Below are positions 26,356 through 36,315 of a DNA stretch of 64,000 bases, one piece after another. Made by a program: the position numbers and the translations under genes. The stretch covers positions 1 to 64,000 of the forward strand of contig SMSL01000010.1 in assembly GCA_007859995.1 (NCBI GenBank), written 5' to 3'. The notes under the pieces were generated by a model. It made no database searches, was not told the origin of the DNA, and worked only from the letters and a program-made list of their open reading frames with translations. The number at the start of each line of letters is the position of its first letter. Position 1 is the stretch's first letter. Source of the DNA: Candidatus Brocadiaceae bacterium S225 (lineage in GTDB: Bacteria > Planctomycetota > Brocadiia > Brocadiales > Scalinduaceae).

Positions 26356-29022
26356 ATGGGTAATATTATTAAAAATGAACAGATGGAAGATAATACTGAA
26401 TTCATAAAAGACAACAGTATTGACTTTATAAAAATAGATGATCCTTATATCCTGGATGCCTATATTCCGGAACGTTTTGATTTGAAGCTTTCTTCTGAGA
26501 ATGGCCTTCAATTGACGAAAAGAAATGAATTAAGACACGCTGTCGGAATTGTTGCGGCAAGGACGTTGCGATATTTCAGTACGAATGGAGAGGAGTTCAA
26601 TATCTTTCGTGCAAGACGTATGGCGGTCTGGTGGTTCAGGCATATTTATAACAGTTTCAACTGGTGGAAGGCTGTTGTGGTAAATGCGGAGGGGGAGCGA
26701 AAAGAGATGCCAATGTTATATATAGGCGAAAGATTCGGTTCTGAAACAGTGAGTAAGGATTGCGAGGCAGATATTGTGCTGAGTGCTTTCGAGAATGATC
26801 GTTGTATTGTGGACCCGGAATCTAAGGGAGGGGTGATTGTCGCAGTTGGTTATAGTGAAAGGCAGAAGCTATTTAATTCTCCTGATATGTATTGTGTGAA
26901 GGCCATAGTTGGAAACAAATATAAAGGTGCTGGAGTTAATATAACACATGGTATTACAAGAAATCTAAAGCTTATGGCTGAAAAGATGCTGAAAGATAAG
27001 AATGAGGAGATCACTCCACAGAATATTGATGACGAAATGCATAAAATGAAGATTGTTGTTCTGGACAGGTTGAGGCACGCGAAACTCATTGAAACCATTA
27101 ATAATCTCGGGGCAGAAGTAATCCTTGTCAAAGAAGATGACCTGACTCCCACATTTGCAGTGATGAGAGGTGAAATTGATATGATCATAGGAGTGGGAGG
27201 TGTTCCTGAAGCGGTTTTGAGTGGAATAATAGTCGCACAATTGGGCGGAGAAATGACGTTGCGGATATTGCCATATGAGGTGGCACAGGAAGAGGATTTA
27301 TTAGGGAAACTAAAAAATTGGGGTTCTTTTAAAAAAAATGAAATTGATATATTAAGGAATTTTAAGATTGTAATACCCGGTACAGAAAAAGCAGGAGAAA
27401 TACCGTGGGATAGAATATTAACATTAAAAGATCTGGTTAAAGGAAAGGATATCGTCTTTACTGCAAGTGTTATTAAGAAGACACCGTGGATAAAGTTTCC
27501 TGACGGAGAAGAAGTACCAGGGGTGAATATTAATCCGGAATCGGGAGATATTGATGTATTCGTAGTTCGTGTTGCAGATAATAAAGTTGAGATTGTTCCC
27601 GTTATATATAAGACTGTCATTGGTAAGTTATTGGAGCAATATAAAGATAATCAAGAAGCAAATTGTGAAGCCAATGTGGGCTTGTTTGTTCAATTAGGAA
27701 AGGCATACTCAGAGTTCGGTTTATTTCAAGAGGCAAGGGATTGTATTCAAAAGGCGAAAATATGCAATGGTATCGGCAATGATATGATAAAGAGATGCAA
27801 TTCGGTGTATGAATACATTTCAGGATTAGACTTTCTTACAAAAAAATCTCTGCAGACGCCAAAAGAGATAATAGAACATTTTGAAAAATCGGGCCATTTA
27901 GATGAGGAAGAGAAGGAGCAGCTTAGACCGAGGAGAATGGTTAAAAGATTTTATGAATACCAGGGGGATACATGCTATCACTGTCAACAATACGATGAAG
28001 CTATTGAACATTACAAAAAGGCATTAGAGTTAAGCCCACACGAGCTGAAACTACATCGCAAAGTAAATGCCATCCAGATGAAAGACATAATAGATGCATA
28101 TTTTAATCGAATTGATAAGCTATATAAGGATCTCAATTATAATAACCCAAAAGATTTGGAAAAATGCAAGCTTGGAGTAGCGCTGGATATTTTTTATGAC
28201 AATAAAAGACAATTAAAAATTTCATGCAGAAATCCATGGCTTGTCTTTTACAGGAGGAGCGTCCTGCACGGAGAAACACCTTCTTATAAATTGGCTGTTT
28301 TAATCAAATTGCTAAGATTATATAAAAAATTGAACCAGGCAAATGATGAAGAGTTGTCTCTGTTTTTGACTACAGAATTTGGCATCAGCAAGGAAGAAAC
28401 AGGTATAGTTATGAATTATAGGAGGACGCATGAAAAATTTAATTCTGTCAGTGAACTCTTTTTTATTAAAGAACTAGGTTTGGAGGCCATTTCAAAATTA
28501 TTACTTCCCAATGTACGGGTTGAGAGCCAGAATGAACTTGAAGATTCTGGAATTCCGCTCAGTATCAGTATTGTTGAGGCGGTGGAACGAAGAAACCAAA
28601 ACATACTGGATGAACTTAAGGACGGAGTCAAGAAAGAGGCACAGGAACATACGTATGCGGTAGCAGAAGCGTATCATTATGTGGGTCTGGCTCTTTATGA
28701 TGTAGGTGATGATGAAGGGGCAAAAATCAACTATGAAAGGGCAACTACAAAATTCAATGAAATAATAAATAAGTTTACGGGGATAACACCCTTTAACGCA
28801 CAATGTCGAATTGGCAATCTATACGAAGAGTTAGCATTGTTATATGAAGATGAAAAGGAGGCTTATTACGGCAAAGCAATGGACGCTTATACCTATATTA
28901 TAGAGGAGCGAAGATCAAATATAATGTTTGGTTACATCCGTGACTTGATGGCGATCAGAATATGGCAGACTAAAGAGAGGGTCAATTGTATAAAGAAAGA
29001 ATTAAACTTGTTTGATCCTTAA
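26356..29022 (+). CDS. GlpX-like (class II fructose-bisphosphatase) domain fused to TPR repeats
   Basis: An 888-residue protein. Residues about 60-420 follow the order of GlpX landmarks: EGERKEMPMLYIGE, then NSPDMYCVKAIVG, LDRLRHAKLIETINNLGAEV, GEIDMIIGVGGVPEAVLSG, GGEMTLRIL and DIVFTASVI. Where GlpX has the catalytic DPIEGT motif this protein seems to read SAFEND, and the N-terminal GDKNTADGAA motif is not found, so it is probably not an active phosphatase. TPR-like helices follow (about 440-470, 530-565 and 770-835), with a helix-hairpin-helix-like stretch around 670-720. The start ATG lacks a strong Shine-Dalgarno. Function unknown; perhaps a sugar-phosphate sensor or scaffold (inference). 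See findings. Confidence 0.75.
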   Translation: MGNIIKNEQMEDNTEFIKDNSIDFIKIDDPYILDAYIPERFDLKLSSENGLQLTKRNELRHAVGIVAARTLRYFSTNGEEFNIFRARRMAVWWFRHIYNSFNWWKAVVVNAEGERKEMPMLYIGERFGSETVSKDCEADIVLSAFENDRCIVDPESKGGVIVAVGYSERQKLFNSPDMYCVKAIVGNKYKGAGVNITHGITRNLKLMAEKMLKDKNEEITPQNIDDEMHKMKIVVLDRLRHAKLIETINNLGAEVILVKEDDLTPTFAVMRGEIDMIIGVGGVPEAVLSGIIVAQLGGEMTLRILPYEVAQEEDLLGKLKNWGSFKKNEIDILRNFKIVIPGTEKAGEIPWDRILTLKDLVKGKDIVFTASVIKKTPWIKFPDGEEVPGVNINPESGDIDVFVVRVADNKVEIVPVIYKTVIGKLLEQYKDNQEANCEANVGLFVQLGKAYSEFGLFQEARDCIQKAKICNGIGNDMIKRCNSVYEYISGLDFLTKKSLQTPKEIIEHFEKSGHLDEEEKEQLRPRRMVKRFYEYQGDTCYHCQQYDEAIEHYKKALELSPHELKLHRKVNAIQMKDIIDAYFNRIDKLYKDLNYNNPKDLEKCKLGVALDIFYDNKRQLKISCRNPWLVFYRRSVLHGETPSYKLAVLIKLLRLYKKLNQANDEELSLFLTTEFGISKEETGIVMNYRRTHEKFNSVSELFFIKELGLEAISKLLLPNVRVESQNELEDSGIPLSISIVEAVERRNQNILDELKDGVKKEAQEHTYAVAEAYHYVGLALYDVGDDEGAKINYERATTKFNEIINKFTGITPFNAQCRIGNLYEELALLYEDEKEAYYGKAMDAYTYIIEERRSNIMFGYIRDLMAIRIWQTKERVNCIKKELNLFDP

Positions 29023-29191
29023 AATACTCAATCAATATTCATGTCAGTATCCTTTTCTTGCTTTTGTCATTTTGTATTATTTTTTTGATAAAAATATAAG
29101 ATCGGGTTTTATCAATCATGCTTTTTCATTTCACCTCCATGTACCGCCGGATATTCAAATCCTGTGGCTGCTTCTTTTTAATCAATACAAA

Positions 29192-30394
29192 ATGTCGATA
29201 AAAAACTTAATCCGTTTAAAAGAAAAAGAGAGCCGCAATATTATTGGCTTGATGTCCGGTACATCGTGTGATGGCATTGATGCGTGTATGGTTAAAATAA
29301 CCGGGAATGGTTTATCAACTAAAGTTGATATTATAGGATTTGAGACATACCCCTATAAAAATGAGATAAGGGATCTGATATTTGAAGCCTCTTGTAAAGA
29401 GACCGGAACCGTTGATAAAATCTGCCAACTGAATTTTATATTAGGTAAATTATTTGCTGATGCGGCCAGGCAGATTGCCGTAAAATTGTCAGTTCCACTT
29501 TCAGACGTAGATATCATTGGTTCTCATGGACAGACAATTTATCATGTCTCTTCATTGAAAGAGAATAATGATAAGGAGGTAAGATCAACACTGCAGATAG
29601 GTGAGCCTTCCGTAATATCCCAGGAGACGGGAGTAACCACTGTTGCCGATTTCAGGACAAGGGATATTGCGGCAGGAGGGGAAGGCGCGCCCCTTGTTCC
29701 CTATGCTGATTTTGTTTTATTCGGAAGGGCTAAGATTGGCAGGGCAGTTCAAAATATTGGTGGTATTTCTAATGTTACGTATTTACCTGCTGACGGGAAC
29801 ATTGACGATATAATTGCCTTTGATAATGGCCCGGGCAATATGATAATTGACCGATTTGCCGAGATTATAACCGATGGAAGATTAAAGTATGATAAAAATG
29901 GTGAGTTAGCTTCAAAAGGCAGATTGAATCAAGATTTGTTGGAACGGCTGAGTACCCATCCATATTTATCAAAACCCCCACCGAAATCAACGGGAAGAGA
30001 GGATTTCGGCATTCAGTTTTCTGATGATTTATATAAGGAATTAAGACAGGACAACATTGACGTTCATGATGCTATTGCGACAATTACAGCCTTTACGGGT
30101 AAGTCAATATCAGGCAGTTATACAAAATTTATTCAAACATACTACAAAATTGACGAGGTCGTCATAAGCGGCGGAGGTGTGCGTAATCCTGTCTTGCTTC
30201 AATCCTTGAAAGATTATCTTGTAGATATAAGTGTGAGAACGGTCGATGACTTCGGCATTCCTTCCGGCGCGAAGGAAGCGTTGGCGTTTGCTATTCTTGC
30301 CAATGAGACTATAAGTGGAAATCCAGGTAACGTTCCCTCCGCTACAGGCGCAAAGGAGAGTGTTGTTCTGGGAAAGATAATTCCCGGAAAGTAA
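29192..30394 (+). CDS. anmK: Anhydro-N-acetylmuramic acid kinase
   Basis: Phosphorylates and opens 1,6-anhydro-MurNAc during peptidoglycan recycling. The reading frame is open back to 29012, but residues before 29192 are hydrophobic, unlike the family, and overlap the previous gene, so I take the ATG at 29192 (400 residues; family about 370). Motifs: GLMSGTSCDGIDA (phosphate-binding), IGSHGQTIYH, EGAPLVPYAD, QNIGGISNVT and AFDNGPGNM. GGGVRNPVLL closes the ASKHA fold. Together with murD and the MurC-like ligase it points to a real murein sacculus. Confidence 0.93.
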   Translation: MSIKNLIRLKEKESRNIIGLMSGTSCDGIDACMVKITGNGLSTKVDIIGFETYPYKNEIRDLIFEASCKETGTVDKICQLNFILGKLFADAARQIAVKLSVPLSDVDIIGSHGQTIYHVSSLKENNDKEVRSTLQIGEPSVISQETGVTTVADFRTRDIAAGGEGAPLVPYADFVLFGRAKIGRAVQNIGGISNVTYLPADGNIDDIIAFDNGPGNMIIDRFAEIITDGRLKYDKNGELASKGRLNQDLLERLSTHPYLSKPPPKSTGREDFGIQFSDDLYKELRQDNIDVHDAIATITAFTGKSISGSYTKFIQTYYKIDEVVISGGGVRNPVLLQSLKDYLVDISVRTVDDFGIPSGAKEALAFAILANETISGNPGNVPSATGAKESVVLGKIIPGK

Positions 30395-30543
30395 AATTGA
30401 ATATAAATTGAAATAGTTCCTAGTATAATAGCCGCTTGAAATAATTTACAGGGTCGCTCCAGATAAATAGTGCATGGCGTTGGCTTGTGGAAAATATAAG
30501 ATTGTCATGATAATTTAATAACAAAAGAATTGAGGAAAAGTCA

Positions 30544-32229
30544 ATGAGCAATACATCTGAGAAAATTATCTATTCAATGATGAAGGTAAGTAAGTCTTAC
30601 CAGAAAAAGACTGTGATCAAGGATATATCCCTTTCCTATTATTATGGTGCCAAGATCGGCGTCCTTGGGCTAAACGGGTCAGGGAAGAGTTCGCTTCTAC
30701 GCATAATGGCTGGTGTTGATAAAGAGTACAATGGAGAGGCCGGACTCTCTGCCGGATATACAGTAGGGCATCTTGAACAGGAACCGTTAGTTGATTCAGA
30801 AAAAACCGTTAAGGCTGTTGTGGAAGAAGGCATGCAGGAGATTGTAGATATTGTCAAGGAATACAATGAAATCAGCGAGAAATTTGCCGAACCAATGTCA
30901 GATGATGAGATGAATAGACTACTGGAACGCCAGGGTGAACTTCAGGAAGAGATAGAGAAGCAGAATGCCTGGGATATCGAATCACGGCTGGAAATGGCTA
31001 TGGATGCGCTACGCTGCCCTCCCGGAGAAACACTTGTCAAAGTCATCTCAGGCGGTGAAAAAAGGCGTGTGGCATTGTGCAGGCTATTACTGCAGAAACC
31101 TGATATCCTGCTTCTGGACGAACCTACCAATCATCTCGATGCGGAAACAGTTGCCTGGCTTGAACAGCATCTTCAGCAGTATGAGGGTACGGTGATTGCC
31201 ATAACGCACGACCGCTATTTTCTTGATAATGTCGCCGGCTGGATTCTTGAGCTTGACCGGGGGATGGGCGTTCCCTGGAAGGGAAACTACTCTTCCTGGC
31301 TTGAGCAGAAACAGAACAGGCTTAAACAGGAAGAAAAGAGAGAATCAGAGCGGCAGAAGACCCTGCAGCGAGAACTGGAGTGGATCCGTATGTCCCCCAA
31401 AGGACGCCACGCAAAAGCAAAGTCACGCATTAGTGCCTACGAGTCACTCCTCAACCAGAACACCGCAAAACAGGAGAAGGACCTTGAGTTGTTTATGCCG
31501 GCAGGGCCGAGGCTTGGAACAGTAGTCATTGACGCGGAAAATGTGAGTAAAGCGTTTGGAGATCGCATTCTTTTTGAGGGAATGTCATTCTCTCTTCCCG
31601 CTGGAGGTATTGTTGGAATTATAGGTCCAAACGGGGCGGGTAAAACAACACTCTTTAAAATGATAACGGATCTGGAAAAACCTGATTCGGGTACCCTTAA
31701 GATTGGCGATACCGTCAAACTCGCTTACGTAGATCAGGGGCGTGACACCCTTGATCCGGGCAAAACGATATGGGAGATTATTTCAGGGGGCAGGGACACG
31801 ATTGAACTTGGAAATCACGAAGTAAACTCACGCGCCTATGTTGCGCGCTTTAATTTCTCGGGATCAGACCAGCAGAAAACGGTAGATGTGCTATCCGGTG
31901 GTGAGCGCAATCGCGTTCATCTTGCGTGTATACTCAAAGATGGTGCTAATGTAATACTCCTGGACGAGCCCACAAATGATCTGGACGTAAATACCATGCG
32001 GGCTCTTGAAGAGGCCCTGGAAAATTTTGGCGGCTGTGCTGTTATTATTTCTCATGACCGCTGGTTTCTTGATCGCATCGCTACGCATATGCTTGCTTTT
32101 GAGGGTGATGGCACCGTCAGGTGGTTTGAAGGAAATTATTCAGAATATGAAGATGACAGAAAAAAGAGGTTGGGAAAAGCCGCTGATCAGCCACACCGTA
32201 TGAAATACCGTCACCTGACAAGAGAGTAA
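30544..32229 (+). CDS. ettA: ABC-F ATPase EttA (energy-dependent translational throttle)
   Basis: Ribosome-associated ABC-F protein that gates early elongation according to ATP level. The 561 residues contain two ABC modules without membrane segments: Walker A GLNGSGKSS (about 40) and GPNGAGKTT (about 363), signature motifs SGGEKRR and SGGERNR, and Walker B LLLDEPTNHLD and ILLDEPTNDLD. The GVPWKGNYSSWLEQK segment and the linker with ELEWIRMSPKGRHAKAKSRI are specific to EttA among ABC-F proteins. GAGG 7-10 bases before the ATG supports the start. A terminator hairpin lies about 200 bases downstream. Confidence 0.94.
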   Translation: MSNTSEKIIYSMMKVSKSYQKKTVIKDISLSYYYGAKIGVLGLNGSGKSSLLRIMAGVDKEYNGEAGLSAGYTVGHLEQEPLVDSEKTVKAVVEEGMQEIVDIVKEYNEISEKFAEPMSDDEMNRLLERQGELQEEIEKQNAWDIESRLEMAMDALRCPPGETLVKVISGGEKRRVALCRLLLQKPDILLLDEPTNHLDAETVAWLEQHLQQYEGTVIAITHDRYFLDNVAGWILELDRGMGVPWKGNYSSWLEQKQNRLKQEEKRESERQKTLQRELEWIRMSPKGRHAKAKSRISAYESLLNQNTAKQEKDLELFMPAGPRLGTVVIDAENVSKAFGDRILFEGMSFSLPAGGIVGIIGPNGAGKTTLFKMITDLEKPDSGTLKIGDTVKLAYVDQGRDTLDPGKTIWEIISGGRDTIELGNHEVNSRAYVARFNFSGSDQQKTVDVLSGGERNRVHLACILKDGANVILLDEPTNDLDVNTMRALEEALENFGGCAVIISHDRWFLDRIATHMLAFEGDGTVRWFEGNYSEYEDDRKKRLGKAADQPHRMKYRHLTRE

Positions 32230-32433
32230 ATTTTAATTTACGAATTACAATTTTAGATTTGCGTTATATTATATTGATGATTTGGTGTTACACAATTAAT
32301 AATGAAAACTAAAAAATGTTTTCTCTGGTTTACTTATCAAGCGACAGAAAAAAAGATGCGAGGAAAATTTCGCCGTATACTTCATAAGGTGAGGGAGGCA
32401 CTCCATTAGGTGTAGAAGATAAAGACTTGAAGT

Positions 32434-32473
32434 AAAAAAAGCACAGAAAATTAATGTTCCTGTGCTTTTTTTT
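32434..32473. terminator. Bidirectional rho-independent terminator
   Basis: AAAAAAA-GCACAG (32434-32446), a 13-base loop, CTGTGC (32460-32465) and eight T residues. It separates the convergent ettA and ahcY genes and works in both directions. Confidence 0.85.
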
Positions 32474-32499
32474 ATGAATTATCTTTTATAAGGACTTAA

Positions 32500-33873
32500 T
32501 TAATAGCGGTAAGTTTCAGGCTTGAAAGGACCTTCAATTGGAGTACTGATGTACTCAGACTGCTGTTGAGTCATACGAGTAATCACTCCACAAAAACCTT
32601 TAACCATTTCCGCGGCAACCTCTTCATCCAGTTTCTTGGGAAGAACCTTTACGTAAACAGGTTCACGTTCAGACTTGGGTTTGTCTGCCCATGCCTCCTT
32701 GTAGAGTAACATCTGTGCAAGTACCTGATTTGTGAATGAACCATCCATAATGCGGGATGGATGGCCGGTTGCATTACCAAGATTTACAAGGCGCCCTTCA
32801 GAGAGAAGAATAATGTAATCATCCGTATCGTCGGATCGGTATATCTTATGGACCTGCGGTTTAACCTCTTCCCATCTCCAGTTGTCGCGCATGAATTTGG
32901 TATCGATCTCAAGATCGAAGTGGCCGATGTTGCACACGATGGCCCCTCGTTTAACGGCAGCCAGCATGTGACGATCACATACATCAATGTTACCCGTAGT
33001 CGTTACAATCAGGTCAATCTTTTCCAACAATTGTTTGTCGATGGATTCAGGAGAACCGGTGTTGTTTCCATCTATATAAGGAGAAACGACTTCGAATCCG
33101 TCCATGCATGCCTGCATACCACAGATAGGGTCAATCTCAGATATCTTTACAATCATCCCCTCCTGATTCAAGCTCTGGGCAGAACCCTTGCCTACGTCAC
33201 CGTAACCAATTACCAGAGCTTTTTTACCGGAAAGAAGTGCATCTGTTCCGCGTTTAATGGCATCATTCAAGCTATGACGGCAACCGTACTTGTTGTCATT
33301 TTTGGATTTGGTAACAGAATCGTTAACGTTAATGGCCGGAACTTTTAACTCTCCTTTTGCCAGCATGTCAAAAAGTCTGTGAACACCGGTTGTAGTCTCC
33401 TCCGTTATACCATGGACCTTATCAAGCATCTGTGGATACTTCTCATGAGCCATGGCGGTAAGGTCACCACCGTCGTCAAGTAATACATTAGCGTCCCACG
33501 GCTTTCCATCCTTGAGAATAGTCTGTTCGATACACCATGAACTTTCTTCTTCTGTCTGACCCTTCCAGGCATATACAGCAACGCCGGCATCAGCCATGGC
33601 CGCCGCTGCATGGTCTTGTGTGGAAAAAATGTTACATGAAGACCAACGAACTTCCGCACCAAGGGTGACGAGCGTTTCAATCAATACGGCCGTTTGGATT
33701 GTCATGTGGATACAGCCGATAATATTAGCGCCACTAAGAGGCTGCTCTTTCTCATATTTTTTTCTGAGGTTCATCAAACCAGGCATTTCAGCTTCGGCGA
33801 GGGTAATTTCACGACGTCCCCAATCCGCCAGGTTTATGTCGGCAACCTTGTAATCTAACGTAAGGGTAGTCAT
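32500..33873 (-). CDS. ahcY: S-adenosylhomocysteine hydrolase
   Basis: NAD-dependent enzyme that splits S-adenosylhomocysteine into adenosine and homocysteine and so keeps methyltransferases running. The 457 residues show [33 protein letters not shown], the NAD-binding [23 protein letters not shown] and the C-terminal family ending KPETYRY. Length and motifs match the bacterial long form. The terminator downstream is shared with ettA. No SAH riboswitch core was seen in the upstream 400 bases. Confidence 0.97.
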   Translation of the reverse strand: MTTLTLDYKVADINLADWGRREITLAEAEMPGLMNLRKKYEKEQPLSGANIIGCIHMTIQTAVLIETLVTLGAEVRWSSCNIFSTQDHAAAAMADAGVAVYAWKGQTEEESSWCIEQTILKDGKPWDANVLLDDGGDLTAMAHEKYPQMLDKVHGITEETTTGVHRLFDMLAKGELKVPAINVNDSVTKSKNDNKYGCRHSLNDAIKRGTDALLSGKKALVIGYGDVGKGSAQSLNQEGMIVKISEIDPICGMQACMDGFEVVSPYIDGNNTGSPESIDKQLLEKIDLIVTTTGNIDVCDRHMLAAVKRGAIVCNIGHFDLEIDTKFMRDNWRWEEVKPQVHKIYRSDDTDDYIILLSEGRLVNLGNATGHPSRIMDGSFTNQVLAQMLLYKEAWADKPKSEREPVYVKVLPKKLDEEVAAEMVKGFCGVITRMTQQQSEYISTPIEGPFKPETYRY

Positions 33874-34321
33874 ATCATAATTCCTTTAATAAAAGTTACA
33901 AATTTAAGAGTTCAAAAAGAGTGGATACTAAGTTTGCTTGAAGTACTAAAGAATTTGTTTTTTTACAAGAACACTATCATATAGCAAAAGACCTTAAATT
34001 TTCAACCATTTTTTTCAGATTTGCCGGATTAAGCCCCATTTTTACTAAAAAACGACAACTTTAGTACAAAAATTACTCACTAAATTTTCCTAAAAGCAAA
34101 GGAACAAATATAAGAATGTTATAACCAATTATTTTATAGCAAGTTAGAAAAAAACAAATTAGTTGAACTTTTGGTACAATTGTTGCTAATTTTAATCATC
34201 GTAAATCTCAAGCTATTTTCCTGTGACTTGTTCGTATGAGCAGATATAATCCGAGTTTGGAAGTATTTGGTAAAGTTCGATTTCCTAAATGTATACTTTT
34301 CAATTTATTAGGGAGAAAACG
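33874..34321. other. Divergent intergenic region upstream of ahcY
   Basis: About 450 AT-rich bases between divergent ahcY and the unknown gene at 34322. Two loosely similar stretches (CAACTTTAGTACAAAAATT near 34046 and GAACTTTTGGTACAATTG near 34165) are visible. No gene, riboswitch core or terminator is convincing. Confidence 0.4.
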
Positions 34322-35128
34322 ATGGAGAGAGACGAAGCTATTAAGGAACTTCAAAAAGAGAGCTTACAGGGACTATCAGACAAGGATCTCCTTTTCCTTA
34401 TTGAAAGCTATGTGACCAAACGAAATGATTACGAAAATATTGCAAGCTTGATAAATGGAGATGAAGATATAATCGCTAAAATGGTCGATAGTGACAGAGT
34501 ATTTAATAAAGTGATGAGCTGTACGGAACGTATTCTGGCAATATCTCCCTATTTCCTGTTTTCACTGCTTTTGAGAAGGGCGTTTAAAGAAAAAAGGAAA
34601 GACGCTAAATTTATAGAAAACACAATAGATGCATTAAACAATACCAAACTTGTCATTCCATGGGATCAAAACAGGCTTACGGGCCTGCTTGAAGATACAC
34701 AAGTGTCAAACTATATTGCAAACATGCTGGCACAATTTATTGATAGTTCAAAGTTGTTCAGCGTCAATGATGATGAGAAAATGTCACACAGATATATAGT
34801 AGATATGATTACTGATTCTCTGGATTCAGATAACCTTGAAAAGTTTTACATTTACTGCCACATAGGAAATTATACGCTCTTCCTGACTGGAATGATTCCG
34901 GAATATATTAAGTACAGATATGAATCCAAACGAAGGCCTGTCGATAAACATTATTACGTAAGTTTCGGGAAAACATATTACGGCCTTGCATCGGAACACA
35001 CCAACGCGAGGAAAAGCAGGCTTAAGGGTACACTGTCACAATTATCAGAAGGGTTTGAGGCTGTTTCGCAGGTTCTCAGCTTTATGAACAAAGAATATCT
35101 TTGCTCTGCAAAAACAGGATTTGCATAG
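34322..35128 (+). CDS. Conserved-looking hypothetical protein, first of a pair
   Basis: A 268-residue soluble, mainly helical protein with no signal peptide and no domain I can name. I chose the ATG at 34322 because AGGGAG lies 10-15 bases before it; an earlier ATG at 34289 lacks one. The C-terminal part has the phrase VSFGKTYYGLASEHTNARKS followed by a helix rich in Ser and Phe. It lies 68 bases ahead of a second unknown gene on the same strand, so the pair is probably one operon. Confidence 0.7.
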   Translation: MERDEAIKELQKESLQGLSDKDLLFLIESYVTKRNDYENIASLINGDEDIIAKMVDSDRVFNKVMSCTERILAISPYFLFSLLLRRAFKEKRKDAKFIENTIDALNNTKLVIPWDQNRLTGLLEDTQVSNYIANMLAQFIDSSKLFSVNDDEKMSHRYIVDMITDSLDSDNLEKFYIYCHIGNYTLFLTGMIPEYIKYRYESKRRPVDKHYYVSFGKTYYGLASEHTNARKSRLKGTLSQLSEGFEAVSQVLSFMNKEYLCSAKTGFA

Positions 35129-35196
35129 TGTTGCATAGCCGCAACCAAGTTTGAAGTGTCTCAAGTTAAAAAAATATTTTTCCACACCGGATAATA

Positions 35197-35880
35197 ATGA
35201 AAATTAGACATCCATTGATAAAGGAATTACAAAATAAGATAGAAAATACCTATGCGCTGGATACGGGTATTACCAACATCGAACAGTATATTATTGGTGA
35301 CAAAGGTTACGAGGAGTTCTACGCAAAGGAAGAGATCAGGGCAGTTGTTAATAGTCGTTCGGGAGCAAGGGTCTTAATAAGGGATGCCGGAGATACACTT
35401 AAAGTAAGTATTTATTACCCGGACGCACTAATCAGAGAATTAGAAAATAATGACCCGAGGCTTGGCATACATGATGAAAACATTGATTTATGTGCAAGCT
35501 TTGTTGAAGAACTGGATCATTTTTTATTTATAGCTCAGAATTATAAATCGAATCGTCCTTTCAGCCTTCTCGAACTGGAACTACAGGCAAATGTAACTAA
35601 ATACCTGGTGTTAAAATATTTCATTGCATTACAGAACCGAGCATTAAAGCTGAGTAAATTTGATAGAGAATATATAAGATACCATCTCTTTTATAAGCGT
35701 AAATTTGACATTGAAGATACATCAGAAAGAAAAAGATATGAAGATGCCGGGAAGTTCGGCATGATGTATACAAAACATATAGACATTCTCTCACATGAAG
35801 ATCGCTTGCGTGATTTACGGCAGTTCAGCAGAATGACCTGTCCATCTAAGATTAGACACATCCAGTCAGCAAAGAATTAG
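35197..35880 (+). CDS. Hypothetical protein, second of the pair
   Basis: A 227-residue soluble protein of unknown function. The middle has strands with RVLIRDAGDTLKVSIYYPD, then FVEELDHFLFIAQN and SLLELELQANVTKYLV, which look like strongly conserved helices. The EELDHF stretch is reminiscent of metal or helical-bundle sites but does not match a named motif. The C terminus is basic. Together with the preceding gene it forms a two-gene unit flanked by an untranslated region and a dead transposase. Confidence 0.7.
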   Translation: MKIRHPLIKELQNKIENTYALDTGITNIEQYIIGDKGYEEFYAKEEIRAVVNSRSGARVLIRDAGDTLKVSIYYPDALIRELENNDPRLGIHDENIDLCASFVEELDHFLFIAQNYKSNRPFSLLELELQANVTKYLVLKYFIALQNRALKLSKFDREYIRYHLFYKRKFDIEDTSERKRYEDAGKFGMMYTKHIDILSHEDRLRDLRQFSRMTCPSKIRHIQSAKN

Positions 35881-35959
35881 TTCTATTTTATCACTTGAAA
35901 ATCTTTAAAAACGGTTTTTGTTACTTAAAAGCAGAATCGGGGGGGGACACCATACCTAT

Positions 35960-36282
35960 TTAATTGTCTTTCTTAAGTTTCCTCCCTGGTCTTTTAAGTT
36001 TTAGTAACCTGCCTATAGACTTTTTGATACGAGATAAAAATCCATCACCTCCAAGAGGTCGTCCCGTTCGTTCATGCCGCTGTAACATTTTATATCTTGT
36101 TCCGAAGGTGTCAAATGAAGAAACTCCTTCCAGCTGCCTATCATCTCGTTAAGTGTTGAAATTCCTGATAATAATGTGTCCTCTTTTCCGTAAACGTGAG
36201 AAGCGGCACTACTGTACTTTCACAACTCAGGTTTGCTCACAAGACGAGCTATTACCGGGTTTAATTCGGAATGACAAAAGGT
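35960..36282 (-). pseudogene. Remnant of a REP-associated tyrosine transposase (RAYT, Y1_Tnp family)
   Basis: Translating the minus strand gives ELNPVIARLV, then KYSSAASHVYG, GSWKEFL, and after a one-base frameshift near 36086-36093 HERTGRPLGGDGF and KRPGRK, the typical C-terminal half of RAYT/IS200-like transposases. An in-frame TGA (where Trp is expected) near 36220 and the frameshift show decay. The N-terminal HUH half is missing. The final stop is at 35960-35962; a G7 tract lies just beyond. It lies between the unknown gene pair and tilS and hints at a source for the palindromic repeats in this genome. Confidence 0.8.
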
Positions 36283-36315
36283 TGCACTTGGAGTCAAACC
36301 GAATGATTCAATGAG

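Noticed and set aside
29012-29191. Hydrophobic N-terminal extension of anmK
   Set aside because: The family does not have it and the extension overlaps the previous gene; ATG at 29192 fits better.
32302-32409. 35-codon rightward frame with basic C terminus between ettA and ahcY
   Set aside because: No Shine-Dalgarno and no comparison available; could be chance.
33874-34288. SAH riboswitch upstream of ahcY
   Set aside because: I looked for the conserved core and did not find it on the leftward strand.
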